Shown here one piece after another: positions 42,986 through 51,922 of a stretch of DNA of 64,000 nucleotides (position 1 is its first letter; the number at the start of each line of letters is the position of its first letter). Under the pieces are notes generated by a model. The model worked only from the letters and a program-made list of their open reading frames with translations, did no database searches and was not told the DNA's origin. A program made the position numbers and the translations under genes. Source of the stretch: Robertmurraya kyonggiensis (GTDB lineage: Bacteria > Bacillota > Bacilli > Bacillales > Cytobacillaceae); assembly GCF_005116465.1 (NCBI RefSeq), contig NZ_SWBM01000003.1, forward strand, positions 62,001-126,000. The letters are read 5' to 3'.

Positions 42986-43788
42986 TTCTCAGCATGAATC
43001 AATTTTTCTCTGTCAGATGATTTATTTCCTGCTCGACTTACTTTAATGATTTCCGCAATAATGCTGATCGTAATTTCCTCAACCGTTTCAGCCCCGATAT
43101 CAAGACCGATCGGTGTATAAACCTGCTCTAGTTGCTCATCTAAACAACCTTCTTCTTTTAGTTTTTTAAAAATTTGCAGAACCTTCCGTTTGCTTGCAAT
43201 CATCCCAATATAGGCACATGGATATTCCAATGCCTTCTTCAAAACCCGGTCGTCTCCATCCTTTGTACAGATGATGACATGGGATTTTTCGTCCAAGTGC
43301 GCATTCGTTAAAGCATATTCAATATTTTCATCCACGTAAATCTGCTCGGCATTCGGAAATCGTTCGTGTGTACAATAATCCGGTCGGTCATCGACAACTC
43401 GATACGGATATTGAAGAAAATCGAATTGCTTCGCTAACCCGTAAGCTACGTGTCCCGCTCCCACAATGACCATCTCCGGTCTATTTGTATATACCTCGAT
43501 AAAAACACTTAATGTCCCACCACAATGCATGCTTATGCCGTCTTTAGCGTTTTTATTAAGCTTATATTGAACAATCGTAGACTGACCTTTTTCGATTGCT
43601 TTCAGAGCCTCCTCAATGACATAAAGCTCAGCAAGTCCCCCGCCAACAGTCCCTTCACTCGTCCCGTCACGATTGACAATCATTTTTCCAACATGCCTTG
43701 GAGTAGAGCCTTTTGACTCGATAATCATTGCCAGCGCAAACGTCTCGTTATGCCGAACTAATTCCGCTACTCTTTCCATGAGCAACAT
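42967..43788 (-). CDS. pucA: XdhC-family molybdenum cofactor maturation protein
   Basis: A 273-residue XdhC/CoxI-family protein. The N-terminal half has GSTPRHVGKMIV and GTVGGGLAE. The C-terminal half is a Rossmann fold with VIVGAGHVAYGLAKQF, CTKDGDDRVL and YIGMIASKRK. XdhC proteins bind molybdenum cofactor, help its sulfuration and insert it into xanthine dehydrogenase. B. subtilis PucA is the direct counterpart. Last gene of pucD-pucE-pucC-pucA, one base after pucC. Confidence 0.92.
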   Translation of the reverse strand: MLLMERVAELVRHNETFALAMIIESKGSTPRHVGKMIVNRDGTSEGTVGGGLAELYVIEEALKAIEKGQSTIVQYKLNKNAKDGISMHCGGTLSVFIEVYTNRPEMVIVGAGHVAYGLAKQFDFLQYPYRVVDDRPDYCTHERFPNAEQIYVDENIEYALTNAHLDEKSHVIICTKDGDDRVLKKALEYPCAYIGMIASKRKVLQIFKKLKEEGCLDEQLEQVYTPIGLDIGAETVEEITISIIAEIIKVSRAGNKSSDREKLIHAEKESSSV

Positions 43789-43789
43789 G

Positions 43790-44653
43790 CTAGAACAACT
43801 CCTTTGAGGTTAAAAAGTAACGTAATAGTTTAAGAGCAACTGTTTTACGATAAGCTGCTGTTGAGCGCTGGTCATCAATTGGATTAATAATCGAAGCAAA
43901 GTCAGCTACTACTTCGTCTAACACTTCAACCTTTAAAGGATAGACCTGACTCAATAATTTCTTTTCAGTTTCCTGCGAACGAACCATCGTTGGTCCAACC
44001 GCACCAAAAGCAAATCTAGCATCTGCAACCTTTCCAGCCTGCACTTGTAGTAATCCTGCAAATGACACTTTCGAAATGGCATCAGCTCGTCGATTAGCGA
44101 TTTTTTCAAAAATCAGGCGAGCTTCGTTTACAACTTCTGGCAAAATGATTTCTACTAACAATTCATTTTGCTGACGAGCAATTCTTCTTGGCCCTTGAAT
44201 AAAATCATGAATTTCTACGATTCTATCTTCGTTTACAGAACGCAGAACTAGCTTCGCATTAAAAATATATAAAAGAGGCAACATGTCCCCAGCCGGTGAA
44301 GCATTGCATATATTCCCTCCCAACGTTCCTCGATTACGAATCGCTGGTGCAGCAACTTCTCGAATCGCTTTCTTAAAAATGTTTGGGATTAAAGAGTGTT
44401 CGAGCATCTCTCCATACGTACAACAAGCTCCAATATGAAGGTCTCCATCCTCCAAATACGTTTGCTTAAGTTCACGAAGATGATCGATAAACACAACCGG
44501 TTTCGCTATTTTTGGGGCTACACCTCGGCGACTTTTATGAAGAACCATCACATCTGTTCCCCCAGCAATAATGGTACAATCCTCTTCATTTAACTTTGAA
44601 ATCGTCTCAGCCAGCGTATCAAAATGATATGATGCTACAGTCTTTGTCACCAT
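43790..44653 (-). CDS. pucC: Xanthine dehydrogenase FAD-binding subunit
   Basis: A 287-residue FAD subunit of the CO-dehydrogenase/xanthine dehydrogenase medium-chain type. FAD contacts: AGGTDVMVLHK (about 31-41) and the block TLGGNICNASPAGDMLPLL (about 114-132), both typical. It passes electrons from the 2Fe-2S clusters to NAD+. The start overlaps the end of pucE by 7 bases. Cytosolic complex with PucD and PucE. Confidence 0.93.
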   Translation of the reverse strand: MVTKTVASYHFDTLAETISKLNEEDCTIIAGGTDVMVLHKSRRGVAPKIAKPVVFIDHLRELKQTYLEDGDLHIGACCTYGEMLEHSLIPNIFKKAIREVAAPAIRNRGTLGGNICNASPAGDMLPLLYIFNAKLVLRSVNEDRIVEIHDFIQGPRRIARQQNELLVEIILPEVVNEARLIFEKIANRRADAISKVSFAGLLQVQAGKVADARFAFGAVGPTMVRSQETEKKLLSQVYPLKVEVLDEVVADFASIINPIDDQRSTAAYRKTVALKLLRYFLTSKELF

Positions 44654-45114
44654 AGACCATCACCTTTTTTCGCAGCAAGCTGAATCGCATCGACAATCAT
44701 GTTGTACCCTGTACAGCGACAGAGATTTCCTGAAATACCTTCACGAATCTCCTCTTCAGAAGGATGAGGATTTTTCGATAATAAGGCTTCCGTCGCAATA
44801 ATCATCCCTGGTGTACAGAAACCACATTGAACTCCACCTGCTGTGGCATAGCATTCATTCAATACCTGATATTGAGGGGTTTTACTATATCCTTCGATTG
44901 TTTGCACGTCCGTTCCTTCAAGTGCTCCAATCGGAATTAAACAGCTGTTTTGCACAAGATTATCGACAAGAACACTGCATGCCCCACATTCCCCTTCTCC
45001 ACAGCCTTCCTTGGAGCCAATTAATTCAAACTCTTCTCTCAACAAATCTAGTAATCTAACCGTAGAAGGAGCATCTGTTTCTACAACACTCCCATTGAGC
45101 TTAAATTTAATCAA
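44647..45114 (-). CDS. pucE: Xanthine dehydrogenase 2Fe-2S subunit
   Basis: A 155-residue iron-sulfur subunit. The first cluster uses Cys38, Cys43, Cys46 and Cys58 (GCGEGECGACS). The second uses Cys97, Cys100, Cys132 and Cys134 (QCGFCTP, LCRCTGYN). I start it at TTG 45114 (M-I-K-F-K-L-N-G). AGAAGGGG lies 6 bases before it, and small subunits of this family begin just like this. A TTG 8 codons upstream is also in frame. The chosen start overlaps the pucD stop by 8 bases, so translation is coupled. Confidence 0.9.
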   Translation of the reverse strand: MIKFKLNGSVVETDAPSTVRLLDLLREEFELIGSKEGCGEGECGACSVLVDNLVQNSCLIPIGALEGTDVQTIEGYSKTPQYQVLNECYATAGGVQCGFCTPGMIIATEALLSKNPHPSEEEIREGISGNLCRCTGYNMIVDAIQLAAKKGDGLW

Positions 45115-47263
45115 CAGCTTCCCCTTCTCTCTTTTCAAGACTTTCGATGATTATTTCCGGTGTAATTGGAATTTGATAAAAAGGAACCGCAAGCGCATCC
45201 TCTATTGCTGATTGAACAGCAGGGGCGCCACCAATCAATGTCAATTCGCCAACCCCCTTGGCACCATATGGTCCGCCTGCATATGGATTGTCATAAAGTT
45301 TGCTTTCTATATGGACGATATCCATGGCCGTTGGTGGACCATAGTCGGTAATGCTCCTTTGCTGAATTCGTCCTTGCTTTGATGTCATTTTTTCCATAAA
45401 CCCATAGGCGAGACCCTGAGCCATACCGCCATCTATTTGTCCTTTGACTATTCGTTCATCAATGGCTTTTCCGATATCAAAACTTGCATGAATTTTTTCC
45501 AACTGAACATTTCCTGTGAACGAGTCAACTTCAACCTCGACTATATTGACGCCCCATGAATAGGCAGGATAGGCATCTCCTGAAAATGTTTTTTCATCCC
45601 AAGGAATCATTTCCTCATGGACGTAATCTTCAACGATTTCTTGTTCTACACCTGACTGCCATTTTTCCTTGAGTCTTCGTGCTGCACGCTCCAGCAACTT
45701 TCCGACAATCATCGTTGTCCGAGATGCTACAGTCGGACCAGAATCAGGAACATCCTTTGTATCAGGGTATGGAAATGAAATCTCTTCGTATGGCACACCT
45801 AACTCTTGTGCGACAATTTTGCTCAGCGTGGTAAAAATGCCCTGCCCCATATCCGAGTTCGAGATTTTCACCAAAACTTGATCGTCTTTCGTTTTTAAAA
45901 GCTTAACGGTCGCTTTAATATGATCCCGCTCGCCACTTCCAGTAAAACCACAGCCATGCAAAAAAAGCGAGGTTCCAATTCCTTTTTTGAAGCGTGGGCT
46001 TTGTTGATTGAATCTAGCAAACTCTTCTTTTTTCTTTTTATAATTCAACGTCTTCAAGAGATCCTCAATCATGTCCTCCATGAAGATCGGGTCTCTAAAA
46101 CGTCCATTGGTAATAGTCGGTTCCCCTTGCTTCACCAGATATTGACGCTTATACTCAAGCGGGTCCTTACCAGCAATACGCGCAATGTGGCCCATATGAC
46201 TCTCTAAACCAGCGAAGCTTTGCGGTGCTCCAAATCCTCTGAAAGCTCCGTTTGGTACGGTATTCGTTTTTAACACATAACCTTTGGCATGATAGTGAGG
46301 AATCTTATAGACACCCGCACTGTTGAGCAATGCTCGTTGTAGGACAACTGGACTTAGTCCTGTATTGGCTCCCCCATCAAGAAAAACTTCTGTACTCATA
46401 CTGAGAATGTTTCCGTCCCTATCGAGAGCCGTTTTATATTTGATTTTTGAGGGATGTCTTTTTGTCGTGACAACCAAATCCTCCGACCGATCAAAAAGTA
46501 ACATCACTGGCTTTTTGACAACCTGTGCCGCAATGGCCACATGGCAAGCCATCATCGATGGAAAGTCTTCTTTTCCACCAAAGCCTCCACCTGTTGGACT
46601 TTGAATGACTCGAACCTCATCGTCATCGCAAGCTAAGGCACTAATCAATGCATTTTTTATATAATAGAGACATTGCATTGAGCCTTGTACTTGGATTTCA
46701 TCTTCTTGATATATCCCAAGCATCCCCTGCGGCTCTAAATAGACATGCTCTTGATACCCCGTCTCATATTCTTCCTCGATAATTTGGTACGCTTTTTTTC
46801 CAATCTCCTCAATCGTTTGGAGACTTTCTCCAAATTCATGAGTCGCCATCACATCGGTCATTTTCTCAATCGCGTCGTCAAGTGTATATGTAGCTTCATG
46901 TTCTTCAAATTTTACTTGGGCTTCATCAAGCAATTGATATAGTACCTCTAACTCTTTTCCCACAAGCATAAAGATTGGTTCCCCGATATAATTGACCCAC
47001 TCATTGGCAAAAATCGGCTGATCGGGAATTAAGATTTTGACGAAATTCCCTCCAGGAATATGTTCAGCCCCAATCACATGATAGCCTTCAGGTAAGATTG
47101 GATACTCGATTGAAAGCACCTTTCCGTATGCAATAGGTGAGCGGTATAAAACGCCATACAGCATGTCTTCCATTTTCACGTCGCTGATATAAGGAAGTTG
47201 ACCCGCTACCTTGTCTACATGATCCTTTTTCACTACTGACTGGCTAATGTCTTTCGTAATCAT
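45107..47263 (-). CDS. pucD: Xanthine dehydrogenase molybdenum-binding subunit
   Basis: A 718-residue catalytic subunit oxidising hypoxanthine and xanthine to urate. PTGGGFGGKEDFP binds the cofactor, the arginine-containing NGAFRGFGAPQ lies in the substrate site, and the catalytic glutamate is about Glu673 in GAKGVGELTL. Length fits the XdhA/PucD subunit without fusion. First gene of pucDECA. Tandem repeat array 3 begins about 200 bases upstream, so the promoter should lie in 47264-47460. I found no full PucR box there. Confidence 0.93.
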   Translation of the reverse strand: MITKDISQSVVKKDHVDKVAGQLPYISDVKMEDMLYGVLYRSPIAYGKVLSIEYPILPEGYHVIGAEHIPGGNFVKILIPDQPIFANEWVNYIGEPIFMLVGKELEVLYQLLDEAQVKFEEHEATYTLDDAIEKMTDVMATHEFGESLQTIEEIGKKAYQIIEEEYETGYQEHVYLEPQGMLGIYQEDEIQVQGSMQCLYYIKNALISALACDDDEVRVIQSPTGGGFGGKEDFPSMMACHVAIAAQVVKKPVMLLFDRSEDLVVTTKRHPSKIKYKTALDRDGNILSMSTEVFLDGGANTGLSPVVLQRALLNSAGVYKIPHYHAKGYVLKTNTVPNGAFRGFGAPQSFAGLESHMGHIARIAGKDPLEYKRQYLVKQGEPTITNGRFRDPIFMEDMIEDLLKTLNYKKKKEEFARFNQQSPRFKKGIGTSLFLHGCGFTGSGERDHIKATVKLLKTKDDQVLVKISNSDMGQGIFTTLSKIVAQELGVPYEEISFPYPDTKDVPDSGPTVASRTTMIVGKLLERAARRLKEKWQSGVEQEIVEDYVHEEMIPWDEKTFSGDAYPAYSWGVNIVEVEVDSFTGNVQLEKIHASFDIGKAIDERIVKGQIDGGMAQGLAYGFMEKMTSKQGRIQQRSITDYGPPTAMDIVHIESKLYDNPYAGGPYGAKGVGELTLIGGAPAVQSAIEDALAVPFYQIPITPEIIIESLEKREGEAVD

Positions 47264-47465
47264 ATAAGCAACACCCTTCGACCGATGATAAAAGGCATCC
47301 TTCTTAGAATAGACGCCTCTCTTTTCGCACTGGTAAAATGAATTTTATTTATTATATATGAAGTTGTATTTGAAAAAATGGTTTTTGTTAGGTAATCTGA
47401 CAATATTTTTTCTAAAAATTCTGTTTTTGTAACTTAGATTAAGAGCATCTTGTTTTCAGTTGGTT

Positions 47466-47895
47466 TCTTTTTGGGATCATAAAGACATTAATCTTGGTTG
47501 GTCTAAATATAGTGTCTGCATAAAGTGCCCATGAAGACATTAACCTCAGCTGGCCCGAATTTAGTGTCCGCATGAATTTCCCATGAGGACATTAATCTCA
47601 GCCGGCCCGAAAATAGTGTCCACATGAAGCCTTCATGAAGACATTAATCTCAGCCGGTCCGAAAATAGTGTCCACATGAAGCCTTCATGAAGACATTAAT
47701 CTCAGCCGGCCTGAAAATAGTGTCCGCATGAAGCCTTCATGAAGACATTAATCTAAGTTGGCCTGAAAATAGTGTCCGCATGAAATCCACATGAAGACAT
47801 TAATCTCAGTTGGCCTGAAAATAGTGTCCGCATGAAGCTTTCATGAAGACAACTATTGCAAGAATTCGGCGATACTTGTCCGCATGAACCACTCT
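47466..47895. repeat. 52-bp tandem repeat array 3, about 8 units (inverted orientation)
   Basis: The motif GACATTAA recurs at 47484, 47536, 47588, 47640, 47692, 47744 and 47796, with a last variant at 47848, each exactly 52 bases apart. Palindrome arms are TGTCCGCATGAA and TTCATGAAGACA with GCC or a similar 3-base centre, i.e. the reverse complement of the units in arrays 2 and 4. Spacers contain CTCAGCCGGCC. Edge units are degenerate but in register. Confidence 0.93.
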
Positions 47896-47908
47896 AGGCA
47901 ACCATAAA

Positions 47909-47947
47909 CAAAAAAACTGCAACCTCACATTCTAGGCAGCAGTCACT
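47909..47947 (-). terminator. Terminator of the pucB gene
   Basis: ACTGCTGCC and GGTTGCAGT arms pair imperfectly around a 10-base loop, followed on the minus strand by TTTTTTTG. Confidence 0.65.
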
Positions 47948-48521
47948 TCATTCTTTCCTCATAATATTCTAAAACTCTTTTATAATCTTCAGGCGTATCT
48001 ACATCCATAAGCACACCTGGATCATCGACGTTTACATATTTTTTATCAAAATCTTGTAGGATCATCCGCAAATTACTGTTGGCTTCAGCAGCAAGAATTG
48101 CATGCCCAATCTCACTCGATAATTTAATCGGATGTCCACCTCTATATTCAAAGCTTGGAATGACAACTTCCCCCTCAGTTCTTGCCAAGATCTTAATGGT
48201 TTCCTTCTTCACCAGTGGACAGTCTCCGGGCGTGATAAAAAATTCGGGTGCACGTATTTCTTCACACCCTTTTAGAATCGAGCTAAACATCCCCAAATCA
48301 AAATTCTCATTTAAGACGTATTTTATTTTGATTGAATTGATTTTTGAAATAGCTTCCTGTAAAAAATTCGAATTATGTCCGCCTACGACAATAACTCTTT
48401 CACAAACCCCTTCAAATTTAGATATCGTATGCTCTAAGATTGATTTTTTCCCAAGAGGCAACAGCATTTTGAAATCCTTCGCTCGACTAGAATAACCTGC
48501 TGCTAAGATGATTGCTTCCAA
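47943..48521 (-). CDS. pucB: Molybdenum cofactor cytidylyltransferase-like protein
   Basis: A 192-residue nucleotidyltransferase of the MobA/MocA type. The nucleotide-binding start is IILAAGYSSRAKDFKMLLPLGKKS (located at residues 4-27), PGDCPLVKKE binds metal, RGGHPIKL lies in the middle, and VDTPEDY closes the fold. MocA adds CMP to molybdopterin for xanthine dehydrogenase-type enzymes, and B. subtilis PucB is the counterpart. It lies next to the dehydrogenase operon but is split from it by the 52-bp repeat array, so it probably has its own promoter in 48522-48620. Confidence 0.88.
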   Translation of the reverse strand: MEAIILAAGYSSRAKDFKMLLPLGKKSILEHTISKFEGVCERVIVVGGHNSNFLQEAISKINSIKIKYVLNENFDLGMFSSILKGCEEIRAPEFFITPGDCPLVKKETIKILARTEGEVVIPSFEYRGGHPIKLSSEIGHAILAAEANSNLRMILQDFDKKYVNVDDPGVLMDVDTPEDYKRVLEYYEERMK

Positions 48522-48631
48522 GTCCCATCTCCCCCCTCAAGATCCAATTTAGTAGTTCAATCATAAATCCAGCACAATTCACGGTCAATAAGACAACCTT
48601 TTTTAGGCAAGACTTATTATGATATAAAAGT

Positions 48632-48654
48632 ATAGTGAAATAAAATTTCACTAT
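48632..48654. promoter_or_regulatory. Perfect 23-bp palindrome, candidate MurR operator
   Basis: Arms ATAGTGAAAT and ATTTCACTAT flank AAA, a perfect 10-3-10 dyad centred about 107 bases before murQ. Its TGAAAT/ATTTCA core is the type of site used by RpiR-family repressors, and the MurR gene lies in the operon it would control. Confidence 0.7.
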
Positions 48655-48667
48655 TTTTTAAAACTTA

Positions 48668-48696
48668 TTGAAATTTTGTTTTGAAGAAGATATATT
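48668..48696 (+). promoter_or_regulatory. Probable sigma-A promoter of the mur operon
   Basis: TTGAAA (48668-48673) and TATATT (48691-48696) are spaced by 17 bases, 13 bases downstream of the palindrome. A TATAGT inside the palindrome is an alternative -10. Confidence 0.55.
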
Positions 48697-48749
48697 AGTG
48701 GTGAACATATGAAAACGACATCAAGCCAAAAACACGGAGGAACTTTACC

Positions 48750-49649
48750 ATGCAACATAACTTGAAAACGTTAACAACAGAATCTAGAAATGAGCGTTCC
48801 ATGCAAATCGACACAGCTGAACCAATGGACATTTTAAAAATCATGAATGACGACGATCAAAAGATTGCTATAGCTGTTCAAGAAGAACTACCTAATATCG
48901 AAGTTGCTGTTCGATACGCGTTAGAATCGTTTAAACAAGGAGGAAAACTTGTTTATATCGGAGCTGGAACGAGCGGGAGATTAGGCGTTCTTGACGCTGT
49001 GGAATGTCCTCCGACATTTAGTACACCACCTGAAATGGTACAAGGAATTATTGCTGGTGGAGAAAATGCTTTTGTTAAGGCTGTAGAAGGTGCAGAAGAC
49101 AAACCTGAAGCTGGAGTTGCAGATTTAAAAGCAATTAACCTAACGGAAAATGACACAGTCATTGGGATTGCGGCTAGCGGAAGAACACCTTATGTAATTG
49201 GTGCCCTCCAATATGCTCGCAGCATTGGGGCTAAAACAGTTGCTCTTTCATGTAACAAAAATGCCCTTATTAGTAAGGAAGCAGATCAGGCAATTGAAGT
49301 AGTTGTTGGACCTGAAGTGTTGACTGGATCAACAAGATTAAAAGCTGCTACAGCTCATAAGATGATCCTTAACATGATTTCAACTTCTTCTATGATTTTA
49401 TTAGGAAAAGCTTACGAAAATCTGATGATTGATGTTCACGTCAGCAACGAAAAACTAAAAGAACGTGCCATCAATATCATCACAAGAATTACAGATGTTA
49501 GCTATGAAGAAGCACTTGAGGCACTTCAAGCTTCTGGTTTACAAGTAAAAGTGGCCATCGTCATGCTAGCTAACAGCGTTACGAAAGACGAAGCTATTAA
49601 ATTACTTGAAGAAGCAAATGGATATGTTCGTAGAGCTATTAATAAGTAA
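48750..49649 (+). CDS. murQ: N-acetylmuramic acid 6-phosphate etherase
   Basis: A 299-residue SIS-domain etherase that cleaves D-lactate from MurNAc-6-phosphate to give GlcNAc-6-phosphate. [14 protein letters not shown] opens the family. The sugar-phosphate loop [21 protein letters not shown] (about 71-91) holds the catalytic glutamate, and [11 protein letters not shown] is the second SIS loop. The C-terminal part ([12 protein letters not shown]) is the usual small helical domain. Ribosome site CGGAGG. First gene of murQ-murR-murP-mupG; feeds NagA. Confidence 0.95.
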   Translation: MQHNLKTLTTESRNERSMQIDTAEPMDILKIMNDDDQKIAIAVQEELPNIEVAVRYALESFKQGGKLVYIGAGTSGRLGVLDAVECPPTFSTPPEMVQGIIAGGENAFVKAVEGAEDKPEAGVADLKAINLTENDTVIGIAASGRTPYVIGALQYARSIGAKTVALSCNKNALISKEADQAIEVVVGPEVLTGSTRLKAATAHKMILNMISTSSMILLGKAYENLMIDVHVSNEKLKERAINIITRITDVSYEEALEALQASGLQVKVAIVMLANSVTKDEAIKLLEEANGYVRRAINK

Positions 49650-49684
49650 TCCCTAATTTCCGGTTAAGGAGGTGATGTATCACG

Positions 49685-50545
49685 ATTATTTCCGGTGGAT
49701 TAAAAATCATCGAAAATATGCTGGGACAATTGCCAGAGTCTGAAAGAAAAATCGCCCAGTATATTCTGCAATCTCCACATGATGCTGTAAACTGCACAGT
49801 TAGTGAATTAGCAGCAATTACCGAATCAAGTGGTGCCGCGGTCATCAGACTATGTAAATCACTGGGTTTCAAGGGGTTTCAAGAATTAAAAATACGTATA
49901 ATTAGCGACTTAGGGAAACCGGTTGAACAGGGGTACAGAGATTTTGAACGTGGCGAAAAGAGCGAAGATATCGTTCAAAAAACATTAAGCAATAGCATTC
50001 AGAGCCTACGTGATTCAGTGGAAGTTATCCATTATGAAGAGTTAAAGAAGGCCGTTCAAGCCCTTTTAACCGCCAAAAATGTTCATTTCTTTGGCATTGG
50101 AGCTTCACATATCATCGCTACAGATGCGCAACAAAAATTGCTTCGCATCAAAAAGAGTTCAACGGCTTTTTCTGACACACATTTAGTAGCAACTTTGATC
50201 GCGAATGCCGAGCCAGACGATGTATTGTTTGGAATCTCTTTTTCAGGAGAAACACCTGAAGTCATCAATGTGATGGCATTAGCAAAAGAACAAGGCATGA
50301 AGACCATTAGCTTAACAAAATACGGGCAATCTTCTGTTGCAGATTTAGCAGACATGAAGTTATTTACCTCTCATTCTGCCGAAGCTCCATTCCGAAGCGC
50401 TGCCACGTCCTCTCGATTAGCACAGCTCTTCATGATTGATATTTTGTTCTTATGCATGGCATCTGAACAATTCGAAGAAACCGTCGATTATATCGATAAA
50501 ACGAGAGGCGCTATCCAATTTTTAAAAGATCGATCATCAAATTGA
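49685..50545 (+). CDS. murR: RpiR-family regulator of MurNAc use, with probable ATT start codon
   Basis: A 286-residue regulator with an N-terminal RpiR helix-turn-helix (about 12-85, SELAAITESSGAAVIRLCKSLGFKGF) and a C-terminal SIS domain (FFGIGASHIIA, GISFSGETPEV) that should bind MurNAc-6-phosphate. The first in-frame ATG is 49718, but it lacks a ribosome site and would remove about 11 residues that match the start of MurR of B. subtilis (GGL-x-II pattern). A perfect AAGGAGGTGAT ends 8 bases before ATT 49685, which aligns with the homologue's Met. No ATG, GTG or TTG lies in frame between. I therefore favour ATT initiation. Confidence 0.85.
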   Translation: MISGGLKIIENMLGQLPESERKIAQYILQSPHDAVNCTVSELAAITESSGAAVIRLCKSLGFKGFQELKIRIISDLGKPVEQGYRDFERGEKSEDIVQKTLSNSIQSLRDSVEVIHYEELKKAVQALLTAKNVHFFGIGASHIIATDAQQKLLRIKKSSTAFSDTHLVATLIANAEPDDVLFGISFSGETPEVINVMALAKEQGMKTISLTKYGQSSVADLADMKLFTSHSAEAPFRSAATSSRLAQLFMIDILFLCMASEQFEETVDYIDKTRGAIQFLKDRSSN

Positions 50546-50566
50546 AAATGATGGGGGGAGCCAATT

Positions 50567-51922
50567 ATGGCGGAAAACAACAAAATTCTTGCTGAAAAAA
50601 TATTAGAACAGCTTGGTGGATCTCAAAATGTCGCGTCTTACACACACTGTATGACAAGACTTCGTGTAACTCCAGTAGATGAATCACTTGTAAACAAAGA
50701 TGCTATCAAGAAAATCGATGGCGTAATCGGGGTTGTTGAGGAAGATACATTACAAATCATCCTAGGACCTGGTAAGGTCAACAAAGTTACAGAAGAATTC
50801 GGGAAATTAGTTGGCGGCGAAATTAATTTAAAAGACCGCGCTGCAAGTGTAAAGTCTGATTTGAAGAAAAAGAACGCAACACCTTTCAAGCTATTCTTAA
50901 ATAAAATTGCGAGTATCTTTATTCCATTAATTCCAGCGCTAGTTGCTTCTGGATTAATTACAGGGATCTCTAAAGCAGTTATTCAAGCTGGTTGGGTAGC
51001 AGCTGATTCACAGATTGCTATAATCTTAACGGTTATTGGTGGAGGATTATTCTCTTACCTTGGTATTTTAGTAGGTCTTAACGCATCAAAAGAATTCGGT
51101 GGCTCTCCTGCACTAGGTGCTTTAGCCGGGATCTTAATTCTTAACCCTGCTGCTGCAACAATTATTCTTTTTGGTAAAGAACTCGTCCCAGGACGTGGCG
51201 GACTTATTGGTGTTTTATTAGCAGCTATTTTCATTGCTATTGTCGAAAAACGTGTACGTAAATTTATTCCGCAGTCACTAGATATTATCTTAACTCCAAC
51301 TATTTCTTTATTGATTACTGGTATTGTTACTTATGTTGTCTTTATGCCTGTTGGTGGATTTATCTCTGACGTTATTACAAAAGGTTTACTTGCTGTTCTA
51401 GATATGGGTGGAATTGTCGCTGGATTTGTTCTTGGTGCAACATTCCTACCATTAGTTGTAACTGGATTACATCAAGGTTTAACTCCTGTACATTTAGAGT
51501 TAATCAATACCATTGGGGATGACCCATTATTACCAATCCTGGCAATGGGTGGAGCTGGTCAAGTCGGTGCTGCTTTTGCAATCTATTTCAAAACGAAGAA
51601 ACCTCGTTTAAAAAGAGCAATTGGTGGTGGACTTCCATCTGGTATCTTAGGAATTGGTGAACCACTTATCTTTGGTGTAACGCTTCCTCTTGGAAGACCG
51701 TTTATCACTGCTTGTCTAGGTGCAGGTATTGGTGGAGCGTTCCAAGCATACTTTAATGTCGCAACTATTGCAGTTGGTGTGTCTGGTTTACCACTAGCGT
51801 TCCTTGTAAACACTGGAGAAGTTCTGCTCTATTTATTAGGCGTTGTAATTGCTTACGCAGCTGGCTTCCTCTTTACTTACCTATTCGGATTTAAAGATGA
51901 AATGGCAGTTGAATACGATTGA
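50567..51922 (+). CDS. murP: PTS N-acetylmuramic acid transporter, EIIBC
   Basis: A 451-residue EIIB-EIIC protein of the glucose-sucrose PTS family. The phosphorylated cysteine is Cys28 in SYTHCMTRLRV. The EIIC part (about 105-445) has around ten membrane segments, with GLHQGLTPVHLEL and LGIGEPLIFGV, the substrate-binding GxxEP block. No EIIA domain is attached, so it must use a general EIIA(Glc)-type protein. Imports MurNAc as MurNAc-6-phosphate for MurQ. Third gene of the operon; its stop overlaps the mupG start. Confidence 0.92.
   Translation: MAENNKILAEKILEQLGGSQNVASYTHCMTRLRVTPVDESLVNKDAIKKIDGVIGVVEEDTLQIILGPGKVNKVTEEFGKLVGGEINLKDRAASVKSDLKKKNATPFKLFLNKIASIFIPLIPALVASGLITGISKAVIQAGWVAADSQIAIILTVIGGGLFSYLGILVGLNASKEFGGSPALGALAGILILNPAAATIILFGKELVPGRGGLIGVLLAAIFIAIVEKRVRKFIPQSLDIILTPTISLLITGIVTYVVFMPVGGFISDVITKGLLAVLDMGGIVAGFVLGATFLPLVVTGLHQGLTPVHLELINTIGDDPLLPILAMGGAGQVGAAFAIYFKTKKPRLKRAIGGGLPSGILGIGEPLIFGVTLPLGRPFITACLGAGIGGAFQAYFNVATIAVGVSGLPLAFLVNTGEVLLYLLGVVIAYAAGFLFTYLFGFKDEMAVEYD

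Noticed and set aside
44647-45138. Frameshift between pucD and pucE
   Set aside because: The overlap is a normal stop/start coupling: pucE starts at TTG 45114 with its own ribosome site, and both proteins are full length.
47264-47465. PucR box upstream of pucD
   Set aside because: Only partial TTGGTT matches (e.g. near 47459) with wrong spacing of the upstream C; not accepted.
48079-48495. 138-codon plus-strand open frame
   Set aside because: Antisense to pucB, no ribosome site, no family; shadow.
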